Source: G963677325 sp963677325
Lineage (GTDB): Bacteria > Bacteroidota > Bacteroidia > Bacteroidales > Prolixibacteraceae
Assembly: GCA_963677325.2 (NCBI GenBank)
Contig: CAXXGM010000002.1
Coordinates: 62,001-126,000, forward strand
Reading direction: 5' to 3'
DNA length: 64,000 nt
The notes under the pieces are model-generated. The model was not told the origin of the DNA, searched no databases, and saw only the letters and a list, made by a program, of their open reading frames with translations. Numbering within the stretch: the first letter of the stretch is position 1; every line of letters begins with the position of its first letter. Below are positions 9,981-18,567 of the stretch, in pieces. Made by a program: the position numbers and the translations under genes.

Positions 9981-11198
9981 ATGCCAACAGAATACGATAC
10001 ATCCATCCAACCAGAACGAGTGGTACTGGTGGGAATAATAACTCCCGGTCAGGATGAGCGCGAGGTCAATGAATACCTCGACGAACTTGCATTTTTAACC
10101 GACACCGCAGGTGGCGAGGTTTGGGAAAAATTTACCCAAAGAGTGGTAAATCCTTATCCTGCTACTTTTGTCGGCTCCGGGAAGCTGGAAGAAATAGCTG
10201 ATTTTGTAAAAGTTCATCAAATAGATACTGTAATCTTTGATGATGAACTCTCAACGACCCAGATCAGGAACGTTGAAAAAGCTTTTGAATGCAAAGTGCT
10301 GGATCGTACGAACCTGATCCTCGACATCTTCGCGGGCCGTGCTCAGACTGCTCACGCCAAAACACAGGTGGAGCTGGCCCAATGCCAGTACATGCTGCCC
10401 CGGTTAACCCGGATGTGGTCTCACCTTGAAAGGCAGCAGGGAGGAATTGGCACCCGCGGTCCGGGTGAATCACAAATCGAAACCGACCGCCGGATAATCG
10501 AAGATAAAATAAAACTATTGAAGGATAAGCTGAAACAGATTGACAAACAAATGACCGTTCAGCGAAAAAACAGAGGAAATATGGTGCGGGTGGCCCTGGT
10601 TGGGTATACCAATGTCGGCAAATCCACCATCATGAACCTGCTCAGCAAATCAGATGTTTTCACAGAGAATAAATTATTTGCAACACTGGATACAACGGTA
10701 CGCAAAGTGGTAATTGGGAATCTTCCATTCCTTTTGACCGATACCGTTGGTTTCATCCGAAAATTACCCCATCACCTTGTAGAATCCTTTAAATCAACTC
10801 TCGACGAAACCAGGGAAGCAGATATCATCATACATGTAGTGGATATTTCACATCCTGGTTTTGAGTCACAGGTGGACGTGGTCAACAAAACACTTTCCGA
10901 AATCGGTGCTTCCGACAAACCGATGATCTATGTTTTTAACAAGATTGACGCCTTTACTTACAATGAAAAGGAAGAGGACGATCTCTCACCGATCACCAGG
11001 GAGAATATGACTCTCGATGATCTGAAAAATTCATGGATCGGACATCACAACAATCTTTCTCTTTTTATTTCAGCCAGGAAGAAAATTAACATCGAAGAAT
11101 TCAAAAAAACAGTCTACGAAGAGGTTAAAAAAATCCATATTACCAGGTTCCCTTACAATGACTTCCTTTATCAGGAATATGGCAATGATGAAGAATAG
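9981..11198 (+). CDS. hflX: GTPase HflX
   Basis: HflX is a ribosome-associated GTPase that splits stalled or stress-arrested 70S ribosomes. The 405-aa protein has the HflX N-terminal nucleotide-binding domain, then the glycine-rich linker QGGIGTRGPGESQIETDRR and a helical segment. The TRAFAC GTPase domain follows, with G1 GYTNVGKST (about residue 208), G3 DTVGF and G4 NKID. The ATG at 9981 is preceded within 5 nt by TAATTTTG, which resembles a -7 element, but its -33 spacing is poor. The stop abuts a 118-bp dispersed repeat. Confidence 0.95.
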   Translation: MPTEYDTSIQPERVVLVGIITPGQDEREVNEYLDELAFLTDTAGGEVWEKFTQRVVNPYPATFVGSGKLEEIADFVKVHQIDTVIFDDELSTTQIRNVEKAFECKVLDRTNLILDIFAGRAQTAHAKTQVELAQCQYMLPRLTRMWSHLERQQGGIGTRGPGESQIETDRRIIEDKIKLLKDKLKQIDKQMTVQRKNRGNMVRVALVGYTNVGKSTIMNLLSKSDVFTENKLFATLDTTVRKVVIGNLPFLLTDTVGFIRKLPHHLVESFKSTLDETREADIIIHVVDISHPGFESQVDVVNKTLSEIGASDKPMIYVFNKIDAFTYNEKEEDDLSPITRENMTLDDLKNSWIGHHNNLSLFISARKKINIEEFKKTVYEEVKKIHITRFPYNDFLYQEYGNDEE

Positions 11199-11325
11199 GC
11201 TGAAGGAGTTTAGACTTTAGGCTGAAGGATCATAATGTTCCCCTTTTACCTTTTCCATTTGGCCTAAACACCTATAGTCTATAATCCTCATACGACATTA
11301 TTTTATTCCAATTACTTAATTCAGA
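11198..11325. repeat. Dispersed intergenic repeat, copy 1
   Basis: This starts at the last base of the hflX stop codon and is about 85% identical by eye to 16099-16215, with one 6-nt gap. Internal arms TAGACTTTAGG and CCTATAGTCTA can pair. The same word recurs in the terminator at 45721. Confidence 0.75.
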
Positions 11326-11608
11326 TTTATCTTCTTCATTTGATCTTCTTAAAATTACATTTTAATCCTGCCCCCCACAGATTGGACCGGGTTTTGTCCG
11401 GTGTCTATTCGTATATTATTCCTACATTATTCGTATATCATCGAATAAGCTACGAATAAAAATAAATGATGAACCCTCTCTCATCGCAGAATTTGATTAA
11501 GAACGCAGAATTTTATAAATTGATAAACAAAACAAGTAGTCCAAGGAAGATTAAGCAAAAATAATTGGTGTTTTTATAGTATATTTAACATCTAAAGCCG
11601 ACTTGAAA
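11326..11608. other. Spacer with ATTCGTAT-type words
   Basis: A non-coding, AT-rich spacer. At 11406-11460 it contains several degenerate copies of ATTCGTAT in both orientations. No RNA gene is recognised. Confidence 0.5.
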
Positions 11609-12193
11609 ATGAATTGGATAGACATAAGTCTTGCGATACTGATTTCTTTACCTATTCTGGCTACTATCATTTTGGGAGCTTTCCTGGCAAAAAACGGGAA
11701 ACATGCCATGGGAAGGCCAACAGTAAATCCATTGTTTTTCTACAGCGGCAAATTTCTTCTTTTTCTGGTATGGGCTGTTTTCTGGGTAGTTGCTCTATTC
11801 CCCTCATACCGGTCTGTTATTCCATTAATGGTACAGGAGAATATTCCCTATTTTCAAAAGCTGCTTGCCGCCATTTTTCTGATCCCGGCCGATCTTCTTA
11901 TCGTTCCTGCTTTCCTATCAATGGGTCTTGTCACCCACATCGGACTTCCAACAGAAAAACACAAATTACGCACCGGAGGAATTTACAGAATCAGCCGTAA
12001 CCCCATGTATTTTAGTATGTTTTTTCTCAATGCCGCTGCTTTTTTATATCTCCCAAGCCTCCTATTACTGGCCATCATGCTTTACGGAATGATCGTTCAT
12101 CATTTTATTATATTATCAGAAGAAAAGTACCTTGAGAAGGAATTCGGCAGCGAATATTTGGAATACAAGACCAGGGTGTCAAGATACATTTAG
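11609..12193 (+). CDS. ICMT/PEMT-family methyltransferase-like membrane protein
   Basis: A 194-aa membrane protein of the isoprenylcysteine carboxyl methyltransferase/phospholipid methyltransferase superfamily. It has about four to five hydrophobic helices. The conserved C-terminal block GGIYRISRNPMYFSMFF, followed by SEEKYLEKEFGSEYLEYKTRVSRYI, is the SAM-binding signature of the group. I use the ATG at 11609; an in-frame TTG lies 6 nt upstream. The substrate cannot be told from sequence. It stands alone. Confidence 0.82.
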   Translation: MNWIDISLAILISLPILATIILGAFLAKNGKHAMGRPTVNPLFFYSGKFLLFLVWAVFWVVALFPSYRSVIPLMVQENIPYFQKLLAAIFLIPADLLIVPAFLSMGLVTHIGLPTEKHKLRTGGIYRISRNPMYFSMFFLNAAAFLYLPSLLLLAIMLYGMIVHHFIILSEEKYLEKEFGSEYLEYKTRVSRYI

Positions 12194-12338
12194 CACAAGA
12201 GATGAGAGATAAATCATAGAGAAGAGGATATTACCTGATCTAAGGTAAACTAAGTACAGGTTAGACCATCCTTAACCCGAAACCGTTTCAGGTTTCCATC
12301 GCTATTGCCCTATCTTCTGTATTTTTTTGTTCAGCTAT

Positions 12339-15140
12339 CTAATTTTTGGTTTTCAGAAGAAAGTCTCTTAGAACGAATTGCAGGATTCCTCCATTGCGGT
12401 AATAATCCAATTCGACCAAAGAGTTCAATCTTGCCATTGCATCAAATGCAAATTTCTCTCCATCGGGCCTTGTTACCGTTACCTGTACTATTTTATTGGG
12501 GGATAAATCAATGAGGTCAGGGATATCGAAAAGCTCATCTCCTTTCAGGTTGAGCGAAAAACGATTCTCTCCATTTATGAACTGCAGCGGGAGTACACCC
12601 ATACCAACAAGGTTGCTGCGATGGATTCTTTCGAAACTTTCTGCGATAATGACTTTTACTCCCAGCAATGCAGCGCCTTTTGCTGCCCAGTCGCGGGAAG
12701 ATCCGCTTCCGTATTCCTTGCCTGCAATTATAATGAGCGGCACATTATCAGCCATGTATTTTTCCGAAGCCTCAAAAACAGACATCACTTCCCCATTAGG
12801 ATGATACAAAGTCCAACTGCCTTCTTTCCCAACCAGTTCATTCTTCAATCTGACATTGGCAAAGGTTCCCCTGATCATTATTTCATGATTTCCTCTTCTT
12901 GATCCGTAAGAATTGAAATCTTTCTTTTCTGTTCCAAAAGATTTCAGGAACAATCCTGCGGGAGAATTTTCAGATATGGAACCCGCCGGAGATATATGAT
13001 CGGTAGTAATGGAATCGCCAAGTTTCAGCAATACTCTTGCTGAATGAATCGCCTCAAGAGGTTTGGGATCAGGCTGAATACCTTTAAAGAAAGGTGCTTC
13101 CCGGATGTATAATGAATTTTCATCCCAATCAAAAACGCGGTTTCCAGAGCTCTGGAGCTGATTCCATTTCTCATCTCCCTCAAAGATATTGCTGTAGATG
13201 GAAACATAATCCTTTGCCAGAACGACTTTATTCATTAGATCCTGTACCTCATCCATGGTCGGCCAGATATCCCGCAGGTAAACAGGTTCCAGATTGGGAT
13301 CATATCCCAGAGGTTCATCCTGAAAATTAATGTCAACCCGGCCTGCAATAGCATAGACAATAACAAGAAGAGGAGAAGCAAGGAAATTCATTTTGACCAT
13401 CGGGTGTATTCTGGCTTCAAAATTACGGTTCCCGGAAAGTACCGAACCGGTGATGAGGTCATAATCTGCAATGGGCTTATTAATATGCTCCGGAAGAGGA
13501 CCGCTGTTTCCGATACAGGTAGTGCAACCATAGCCCACAATATGAAATCCCAGCGCTTCCAATGGCGCCATCAGATTCGCCTTTTCAAGATAGGAAGTAA
13601 CGACCTTAGATCCGGGAGCCATACTCGTTTTCACCCAGGGCTTTGGTTTTAATCCTCTTTCCACCGCTTTCCTTGCTACCAGTCCCGCTCCAAGCATAAC
13701 GCTCGGATTGGAGGTATTGGTACAACTGGTGATGGCTGCAATGACAACAAATCCGTCGCTTAAAAGATATTCAGACTGGTCAACTTTAATATTCACACTT
13801 TTCAAACCGTTCTCCCGGACACGAAGGGTCTCCACGTCCACATCCACGGGAGCCTCTTTGTAAGAAGTATCCCTCTCAGGTACAAATTCATCAACGTGGC
13901 CTCCTTCATTCAGCCACCTTCCTTCCTGACGGTCATCCACCTTGATGTATTCCCGTTCGTAATTGCTTTTGAGGATTTCGATAAACTTTTCTTTGACCTG
14001 TGACAAGACTATTTTATCCTGGGGCCGTTTAGGACCGGCAACAGACGGTTCAATACTGTCCAATTTTAGTTCAAGGACCTCTGTAAATTTTATCTTTTCT
14101 TCATTTTCGCGCCAGAGAAGATTTTTTTTGAGGTACTGTTCTACGGAAGCAATATGATCCGGATTTCTTCCTGTATTCCGAAGATACTCCAGCGTCTTGT
14201 GGTCTGGCGGGAAATAGGTCACTGTACAGCCGAATTCGGGAGACATGTTCGAAATGGTTGCCCTGTCGGGAACAGTAAGATTATTCAGTCCATCACCAAA
14301 TACTTCCACAAACTTATCAACCACTCCCCTTCTACGGAGCAATTCAGCCACTGCCAGCACGAGATCTGTTGCGGTAGTTCCCTCTTTCAGATTACCGGTT
14401 AGTTTTAATCCGATTACCTCGGGAAGCATGATGTAGACAGGCTGACCAAGCATGACCGCTTCAGCCTCTATTCCACCTACTCCCCATCCTACCACTCCAA
14501 TACCATTCACCATCGGAGTGTGTGAATCGGTTCCGACAAGAGTATCGGGAAATGCCAATCCATCCTTGAAAGTTACTACACTGGCAAGGTATTCAAGATT
14601 AACCTGGTGACAGATACCCAGGCCAGGGGGCAGTACTGTAAAATTCCGGAATGATTTCTGTGCCCATTTTAATAAAGAATAACGTTCACTGTTTCTATAA
14701 TATTCCAGCTCAACATTTCTGTCATAGGAATAATTGGTTCCATAATAATCAACCTGTACTGAGTGATCTATGATCAAATCAACAGGGACCTGAGGATTAA
14801 TGAGATCAGGATTTCTACCCTGCCGGTAAGCTTCTGATCTGATGGAAGCCATATCGACAATAGAAGGAACCCCTGTAAAGTCCTGCATTAATACCCTTGC
14901 CGGCAAATACGGGATTTCATCTGCGTCCGGCTGAGGTTTCCAGTTCAATATATTTTCAAGGTGAGCTTTGGTAAAATTGTTTCCATCATAATTACGGAGG
15001 ATATTTTCCAGCAGGATTCGAATGGTAAAAGGCAATTCGTCAATTTTATTACCCTGTTCGATTAACTTCCGTAAATCATAATAATTGTATTTTCCTGATT
15101 CTGTCTTGATTTGTTTTACAAATTCAGATAATCCTTTCAT
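12339..15140 (-). CDS. acnA: Aconitate hydratase, AcnA type
   Basis: Aconitase of the TCA cycle, interconverting citrate and isocitrate via cis-aconitate with a [4Fe-4S] cluster. At 933 aa it is the AcnA/IRP1 type. The three cluster ligands are visible as Cys473 (SCTNTS) and Cys539/Cys542 (GCTTCIGNSG), with the same 66- and 3-residue spacing as E. coli AcnA. The swivel domain carries GAEYGSGSSRDWAAKG-like sequence (here GKEYGSGSSRDWAAKG). The enzyme is cytoplasmic and the gene monocistronic. Many Bacteroidota instead carry the shorter mitochondrial-type aconitase, so the AcnA form is a lineage trait worth noting. Confidence 0.96.
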   Translation of the reverse strand: MKGLSEFVKQIKTESGKYNYYDLRKLIEQGNKIDELPFTIRILLENILRNYDGNNFTKAHLENILNWKPQPDADEIPYLPARVLMQDFTGVPSIVDMASIRSEAYRQGRNPDLINPQVPVDLIIDHSVQVDYYGTNYSYDRNVELEYYRNSERYSLLKWAQKSFRNFTVLPPGLGICHQVNLEYLASVVTFKDGLAFPDTLVGTDSHTPMVNGIGVVGWGVGGIEAEAVMLGQPVYIMLPEVIGLKLTGNLKEGTTATDLVLAVAELLRRRGVVDKFVEVFGDGLNNLTVPDRATISNMSPEFGCTVTYFPPDHKTLEYLRNTGRNPDHIASVEQYLKKNLLWRENEEKIKFTEVLELKLDSIEPSVAGPKRPQDKIVLSQVKEKFIEILKSNYEREYIKVDDRQEGRWLNEGGHVDEFVPERDTSYKEAPVDVDVETLRVRENGLKSVNIKVDQSEYLLSDGFVVIAAITSCTNTSNPSVMLGAGLVARKAVERGLKPKPWVKTSMAPGSKVVTSYLEKANLMAPLEALGFHIVGYGCTTCIGNSGPLPEHINKPIADYDLITGSVLSGNRNFEARIHPMVKMNFLASPLLVIVYAIAGRVDINFQDEPLGYDPNLEPVYLRDIWPTMDEVQDLMNKVVLAKDYVSIYSNIFEGDEKWNQLQSSGNRVFDWDENSLYIREAPFFKGIQPDPKPLEAIHSARVLLKLGDSITTDHISPAGSISENSPAGLFLKSFGTEKKDFNSYGSRRGNHEIMIRGTFANVRLKNELVGKEGSWTLYHPNGEVMSVFEASEKYMADNVPLIIIAGKEYGSGSSRDWAAKGAALLGVKVIIAESFERIHRSNLVGMGVLPLQFINGENRFSLNLKGDELFDIPDLIDLSPNKIVQVTVTRPDGEKFAFDAMARLNSLVELDYYRNGGILQFVLRDFLLKTKN

Positions 15141-15698
15141 AATTTATATTTTAAAATTACAGTGGATGTAAAGCAACCTGTTGCATTAAGATTTTATCAC
15201 GAAAGGTGAAGTTTTTATTTTTTAATTAAACAAGCCCCTCAAGACTTTGTTTAGGCTCCCGTTCACAAGAATGCTCTTTTAGAAAAAATGATCTGCCTTG
15301 AACAGCTCATCTGAAGGAAAAACCGAACTTTAAGGACAAAGACAAAGCAAAGCATGCATTGAATTTTGATCTCCACTAAAATCATCGGAATTCTAACTTT
15401 TAGTGCATAATAAGTATATGAAATGAAATTACGTCGTATTTTAGATTAACGAAATTCAGTTTAAAAATGAATTCCATTTTGGTATATTATGTAAGTTCTC
15501 TTTCAAAAAGCCGGGACGAACCTGGTACGAACCGAATACGGACTTAATACGAGGAGAGTCCGAGTGAAATTTAGGTGTATTATTGTTAAATAATAAAGGG
15601 GTTGTAAAATACGAAAACAATTTATTCTTATAACTTAGTAACAGTCCGGATTTCGAATTTGCACCCCCTACTGATAAATAATCACTAATAAATTCCGA
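15141..15698. other. Gene-free spacer upstream of aconitase
   Basis: About 560 nt without a credible gene. It holds the aconitase upstream region and a patch of TACGAA-like words at 15514-15554. I found no clear promoter consensus for acnA and no riboswitch-like fold. Confidence 0.5.
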
Positions 15699-15926
15699 TC
15701 AGATCACCTGAAAAATGTCATCTGATGATTCCTCATATTTTATTACCGAAGTGGGACATTCATCGACAGCTTCCTTGATTCCGGCTTCATACTTTGTAAA
15801 ATCCACTCCCTTTTTTACCACCATTTTATCAGGAACCTCAAACACCTCGGGACAGGATGATTCGCACGCACCACAGGAAATGCATTCATCATCCGTTTCG
15901 TCAAGCCACACCTTCTTTATTGCCAT
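15699..15926 (-). CDS. 4Fe-4S ferredoxin
   Basis: A 75-aa single-cluster ferredoxin, a soluble low-potential electron carrier. Cys15, Cys18 and Cys21 (CISCGAC) plus Cys57 (DECPTS) form the expected [4Fe-4S] site. Cys25 is an extra cysteine also present in related monocluster ferredoxins, where it can form a disulfide. The acidic surface is typical. A good AAAAGGAG ribosome site precedes the ATG. Its redox partner is not evident from the neighbours. Confidence 0.92.
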   Translation of the reverse strand: MAIKKVWLDETDDECISCGACESSCPEVFEVPDKMVVKKGVDFTKYEAGIKEAVDECPTSVIKYEESSDDIFQVI

Positions 15927-15942
15927 AACTCTCCTTTTTAGA

Positions 15943-15965
15943 CAAATATAACTGTTTTACAGTTA
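15943..15965 (-). promoter_or_regulatory. Ferredoxin promoter with overlapping palindrome
   Basis: TATATTTG on the minus strand (15950-15943) fits a Bacteroidota -7 element. A perfect inverted repeat TAACTGT-TTT-ACAGTTA (15949-15965) overlaps its upstream edge, where a repressor or redox regulator could bind. No good -33 TTG is seen. Confidence 0.45.
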
Positions 15966-16098
15966 AAAATGTTTGAAAAAATCATTCAGATTTGTCTCTT
16001 CAGACATTTTGCATTCAAGAAAATATTCCCGTTTCAGTTTGCATTGATTCTCTGAAACTCATTACGATGTACTGTCGAGAATATAATGTCGTATTTTT

Positions 16099-16215
16099 AG
16101 GCTGAAAGAGTTTAGACTTTAGGATGAAGGATCGTGATATTCCCCTTTTACCTTTGGACTAAACGCCTATAGCCTATAAGCTTCATGCGACTTATTTTAT
16201 TCCAATTACTTAATT
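16099..16215. repeat. Dispersed intergenic repeat, copy 2
   Basis: The second copy of the 118-bp repeat at 11198-11325, in the same orientation. Shared landmarks are TTTAGACTTTAGG, TTCCCCTTTTACCTTT, CTATAG and ATTTTATTCCAATTACTTAA. It directly precedes the multi-hairpin element. Confidence 0.75.
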
Positions 16216-16230
16216 TGGACACTGGATTGA

Positions 16231-16483
16231 GAAACTGTTTAAATTTCTTTTTAACAAAGCTGAACCCACTTCGGGGTTCTGTATTGTATGTATTTCAGTG
16301 CCTCCGGTTACACCGGAGGTTATTCAAATTCAAGTCCTTCGGACTTAAATTTGCTTTATACCCTGAAAGGGTTTAATATGAATAACCGTGGGGGTAACCC
16401 ACGGAAAATGTGACATATAAGACCTCAACCCCGAAGGGGCTGAACTACTTAAAATCCCCAAAGAACTAAATTTAAACAGTCTC
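16231..16483. mobile_element. MITE-like multi-hairpin element
   Basis: A 253-bp non-coding unit with terminal inverted repeats GAAACTGTTTAAATTT (16231-16246) and AAATTTAAACAGTCTC (16468-16483), 15 of 16 matching. Between them sit six hairpins in a row: AACCC/GGGTT, CCTCCGG/CCGGAGG, AAGTCC/GGACTT within longer arms, ACCC/GGGT, CCGTGGG/CCCACGG and CCCC/GGGG. No transposase is encoded, so it would be a non-autonomous element. No clear target-site duplication is seen. Confidence 0.65.
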
Positions 16484-16631
16484 TGATATTTTCAGGAAAT
16501 TATCAGCGCCTCGCCGATCCTCTTTAAAAGATACATTTTGTTTTATTATTTTGTTAATAAATTAACAAAAATCTTATGGTTTTCACTCTAATTTTATGCA
16601 CCTTCGTATGTTATTATAATAAGCCTGGATC

Positions 16632-17624
16632 ATGTTTTTGGAGAAAGTCTTCAGCGGGAAAAATGATATTGGGAGATGGTTTGCCCTGATAATGATTGTG
16701 ATGGCAGGCATTTTTGTTGCGGGGGTTTTACCATTGGGAATTACCATGTTTCTCAAATTGAACGATAATACGGATCTTATACCTGATCCGGAAAATTCTC
16801 TTGATCTCGGATCATATGATATTTCGCCGGAAACAGGTCTGGCATTAACAATATTCCCGTTTATAACAGGACTGGCAGCTTTAATGCTTTTAATTAAAGT
16901 CATTCATGAAAGGCCGGTTCTTTCATTACTTACCGGGGCCAACTTCTTCAGATGGAAAAGATTTTTTTGGGCGCTATTGATATGGTTTCTTCTACTGGGG
17001 CTATATACAGTTTTTTCGGTCACAGCCGGATTCCAGAAAATTCAGTTACAATATCAGCCGCAAAATTTCATTCTCCTCATGTTTGTTTCCATCATTCTGC
17101 TGCCTTTTCAGGTTGTATTTGAAGAAACATTTTTCAGGGGTTACCTGATGCAGGGCTTTACAAAATTGTTTTTGAACAAATGGATGCCCGTATTGATTAC
17201 TGCTGTTCTATTCGTCAGTATACAATATTTTTATCCTCAGACAAAAGCATTTGGACTGAGAGTGACGATACCATTCTATCTTTGGACAGGAATTTTTCTT
17301 GGATTATGCACCGTTATGGATGAAGGACTGGAAATTGCAATGGGAATACATGTTGTAAATACGATATTTCTATCGGTTTTATTTACGGATCAATCCAATG
17401 CGATACAGACTCCTGCTCTATTTAATATCATTGACACAAATTTTTTTATTTCAATTACAGGATTAATCTTTATTTCCCTGCTTTTTCTTCAGCTTGCCAG
17501 GTTGAAATATTCCTGGCCTGAATGGAAAAATCTTTTCATCAGGATTGAGGAACCTTTCGTTCCTGAAGAAAAGGAATATGATGAGGAAATTGGATTATGG
17601 AATGAAGGAGATGATAACAATTAA
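16632..17624 (+). CDS. CPBP family intramembrane metalloprotease
   Basis: A 330-aa membrane protein of the CPBP (CAAX protease and bacteriocin-processing, Abi) family. Eight or so hydrophobic helices are visible. The diagnostic EExxxR motif is at Glu164-Glu165-Arg169 (EETFFRG) and a later HVVNTIF supplies the conserved His and Asn. Members cleave within the membrane or mature peptides; the substrate here is unknown. It is followed after 16 nt by the ABC exporter genes, with which it probably forms an operon, a pairing also seen with NatAB-like systems. Confidence 0.87.
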   Translation: MFLEKVFSGKNDIGRWFALIMIVMAGIFVAGVLPLGITMFLKLNDNTDLIPDPENSLDLGSYDISPETGLALTIFPFITGLAALMLLIKVIHERPVLSLLTGANFFRWKRFFWALLIWFLLLGLYTVFSVTAGFQKIQLQYQPQNFILLMFVSIILLPFQVVFEETFFRGYLMQGFTKLFLNKWMPVLITAVLFVSIQYFYPQTKAFGLRVTIPFYLWTGIFLGLCTVMDEGLEIAMGIHVVNTIFLSVLFTDQSNAIQTPALFNIIDTNFFISITGLIFISLLFLQLARLKYSWPEWKNLFIRIEEPFVPEEKEYDEEIGLWNEGDDNN

Positions 17625-17640
17625 TAGCTAACTTTATCAG

Positions 17641-18555
17641 ATGGAATTATTTTCAGCACATGATGTTTCGAAGACATTTGCCCACCATCAGGCCTTAACA
17701 GAAGTATCCATTTCTGTGAATGAAGGATCCATTTTTGGATTACTGGGACCAAACGGAGCCGGAAAAACAACTCTCATCCGGATTATTACACAAATAACGG
17801 CTCCGGACAGCGGGTACTTACATTTCAACGGCAGTCCCATGAAAAGTGAGGACATTTACCAGATTGGTTATCTTCCTGAGGAGAGAGGTCTTTATAAAAA
17901 AATGAAGGTCGGTGAACAAGCGCTCTATCTTGGGCAATTGAAAGGATTATCCAGGCATGATGCCATGAAAGGACTGAAGTACTGGTTTGAAAAATTTGAT
18001 ATAATTGATTGGTGGGATAGAAAGGTGATGGAACTTTCAAAAGGGATGCAGCAAAAAGTTCAGTTTATCTGCACGGTCCTTCACAAGCCAAAGTTATTGA
18101 TCTTTGATGAGCCCTTTACCGGGTTTGATCCCATGAATACAGATCTTCTGAAGAATGAAATTCTCAAATTAAAAGAAGAAGGCGCCACCATTATTTTCTC
18201 TACTCACAATATGGAGTCCGTTGAACAGCTTTGTGATCATATCGCTTTGATTAATAAATCGAAGAAAATACTGGATGGCGACACACAACAAATCCGTGAA
18301 AACTATAAATCAAATATTTACAATATCTCATACAGGGGAAATTTTCAAGCAATAAATGACGGGCTCAAAGGACAGTACAATATTCTGATGCACGAAGAGA
18401 ACGGAAAGGTAAACAAACTAAATATTCAGTACATGAAAGGAGGCAGTTCAAACGAATTAATGAGGGATCTGCTCGAGAGAGTTGAAATTGTATCCTTTAA
18501 TGAAGTAATACCAAGCATGAATGAAGTGTTCATCAAAGTGGTGAAGGAAAACTAA
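17641..18555 (+). CDS. ABC transporter ATP-binding protein (NatA-like)
   Basis: A 304-aa nucleotide-binding subunit of an ABC-2 type exporter. Walker A is GPNGAGKTT, the signature is LSKGMQQKV, Walker B is LLIFDEPFTGFDP and the H-loop is STHN. A C-terminal extension of about 80 residues (DUF4162-like) is typical of NatA/YhaQ-type ATPases. It lies between the CPBP protease and its permease, 12 nt upstream of the latter. The cargo is unknown; Na+ export is only the namesake function. Confidence 0.92.
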   Translation: MELFSAHDVSKTFAHHQALTEVSISVNEGSIFGLLGPNGAGKTTLIRIITQITAPDSGYLHFNGSPMKSEDIYQIGYLPEERGLYKKMKVGEQALYLGQLKGLSRHDAMKGLKYWFEKFDIIDWWDRKVMELSKGMQQKVQFICTVLHKPKLLIFDEPFTGFDPMNTDLLKNEILKLKEEGATIIFSTHNMESVEQLCDHIALINKSKKILDGDTQQIRENYKSNIYNISYRGNFQAINDGLKGQYNILMHEENGKVNKLNIQYMKGGSSNELMRDLLERVEIVSFNEVIPSMNEVFIKVVKEN

Positions 18556-18567
18556 AGAATTAAAGTT

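Noticed and set aside
9953..9981. Leaderless hflX promoter
   Set aside because: TAATTTTG lies 5 nt before the ATG, but the only TTG upstream is 15 nt away, outside the usual spacing, and AT-rich sequence makes chance matches likely.
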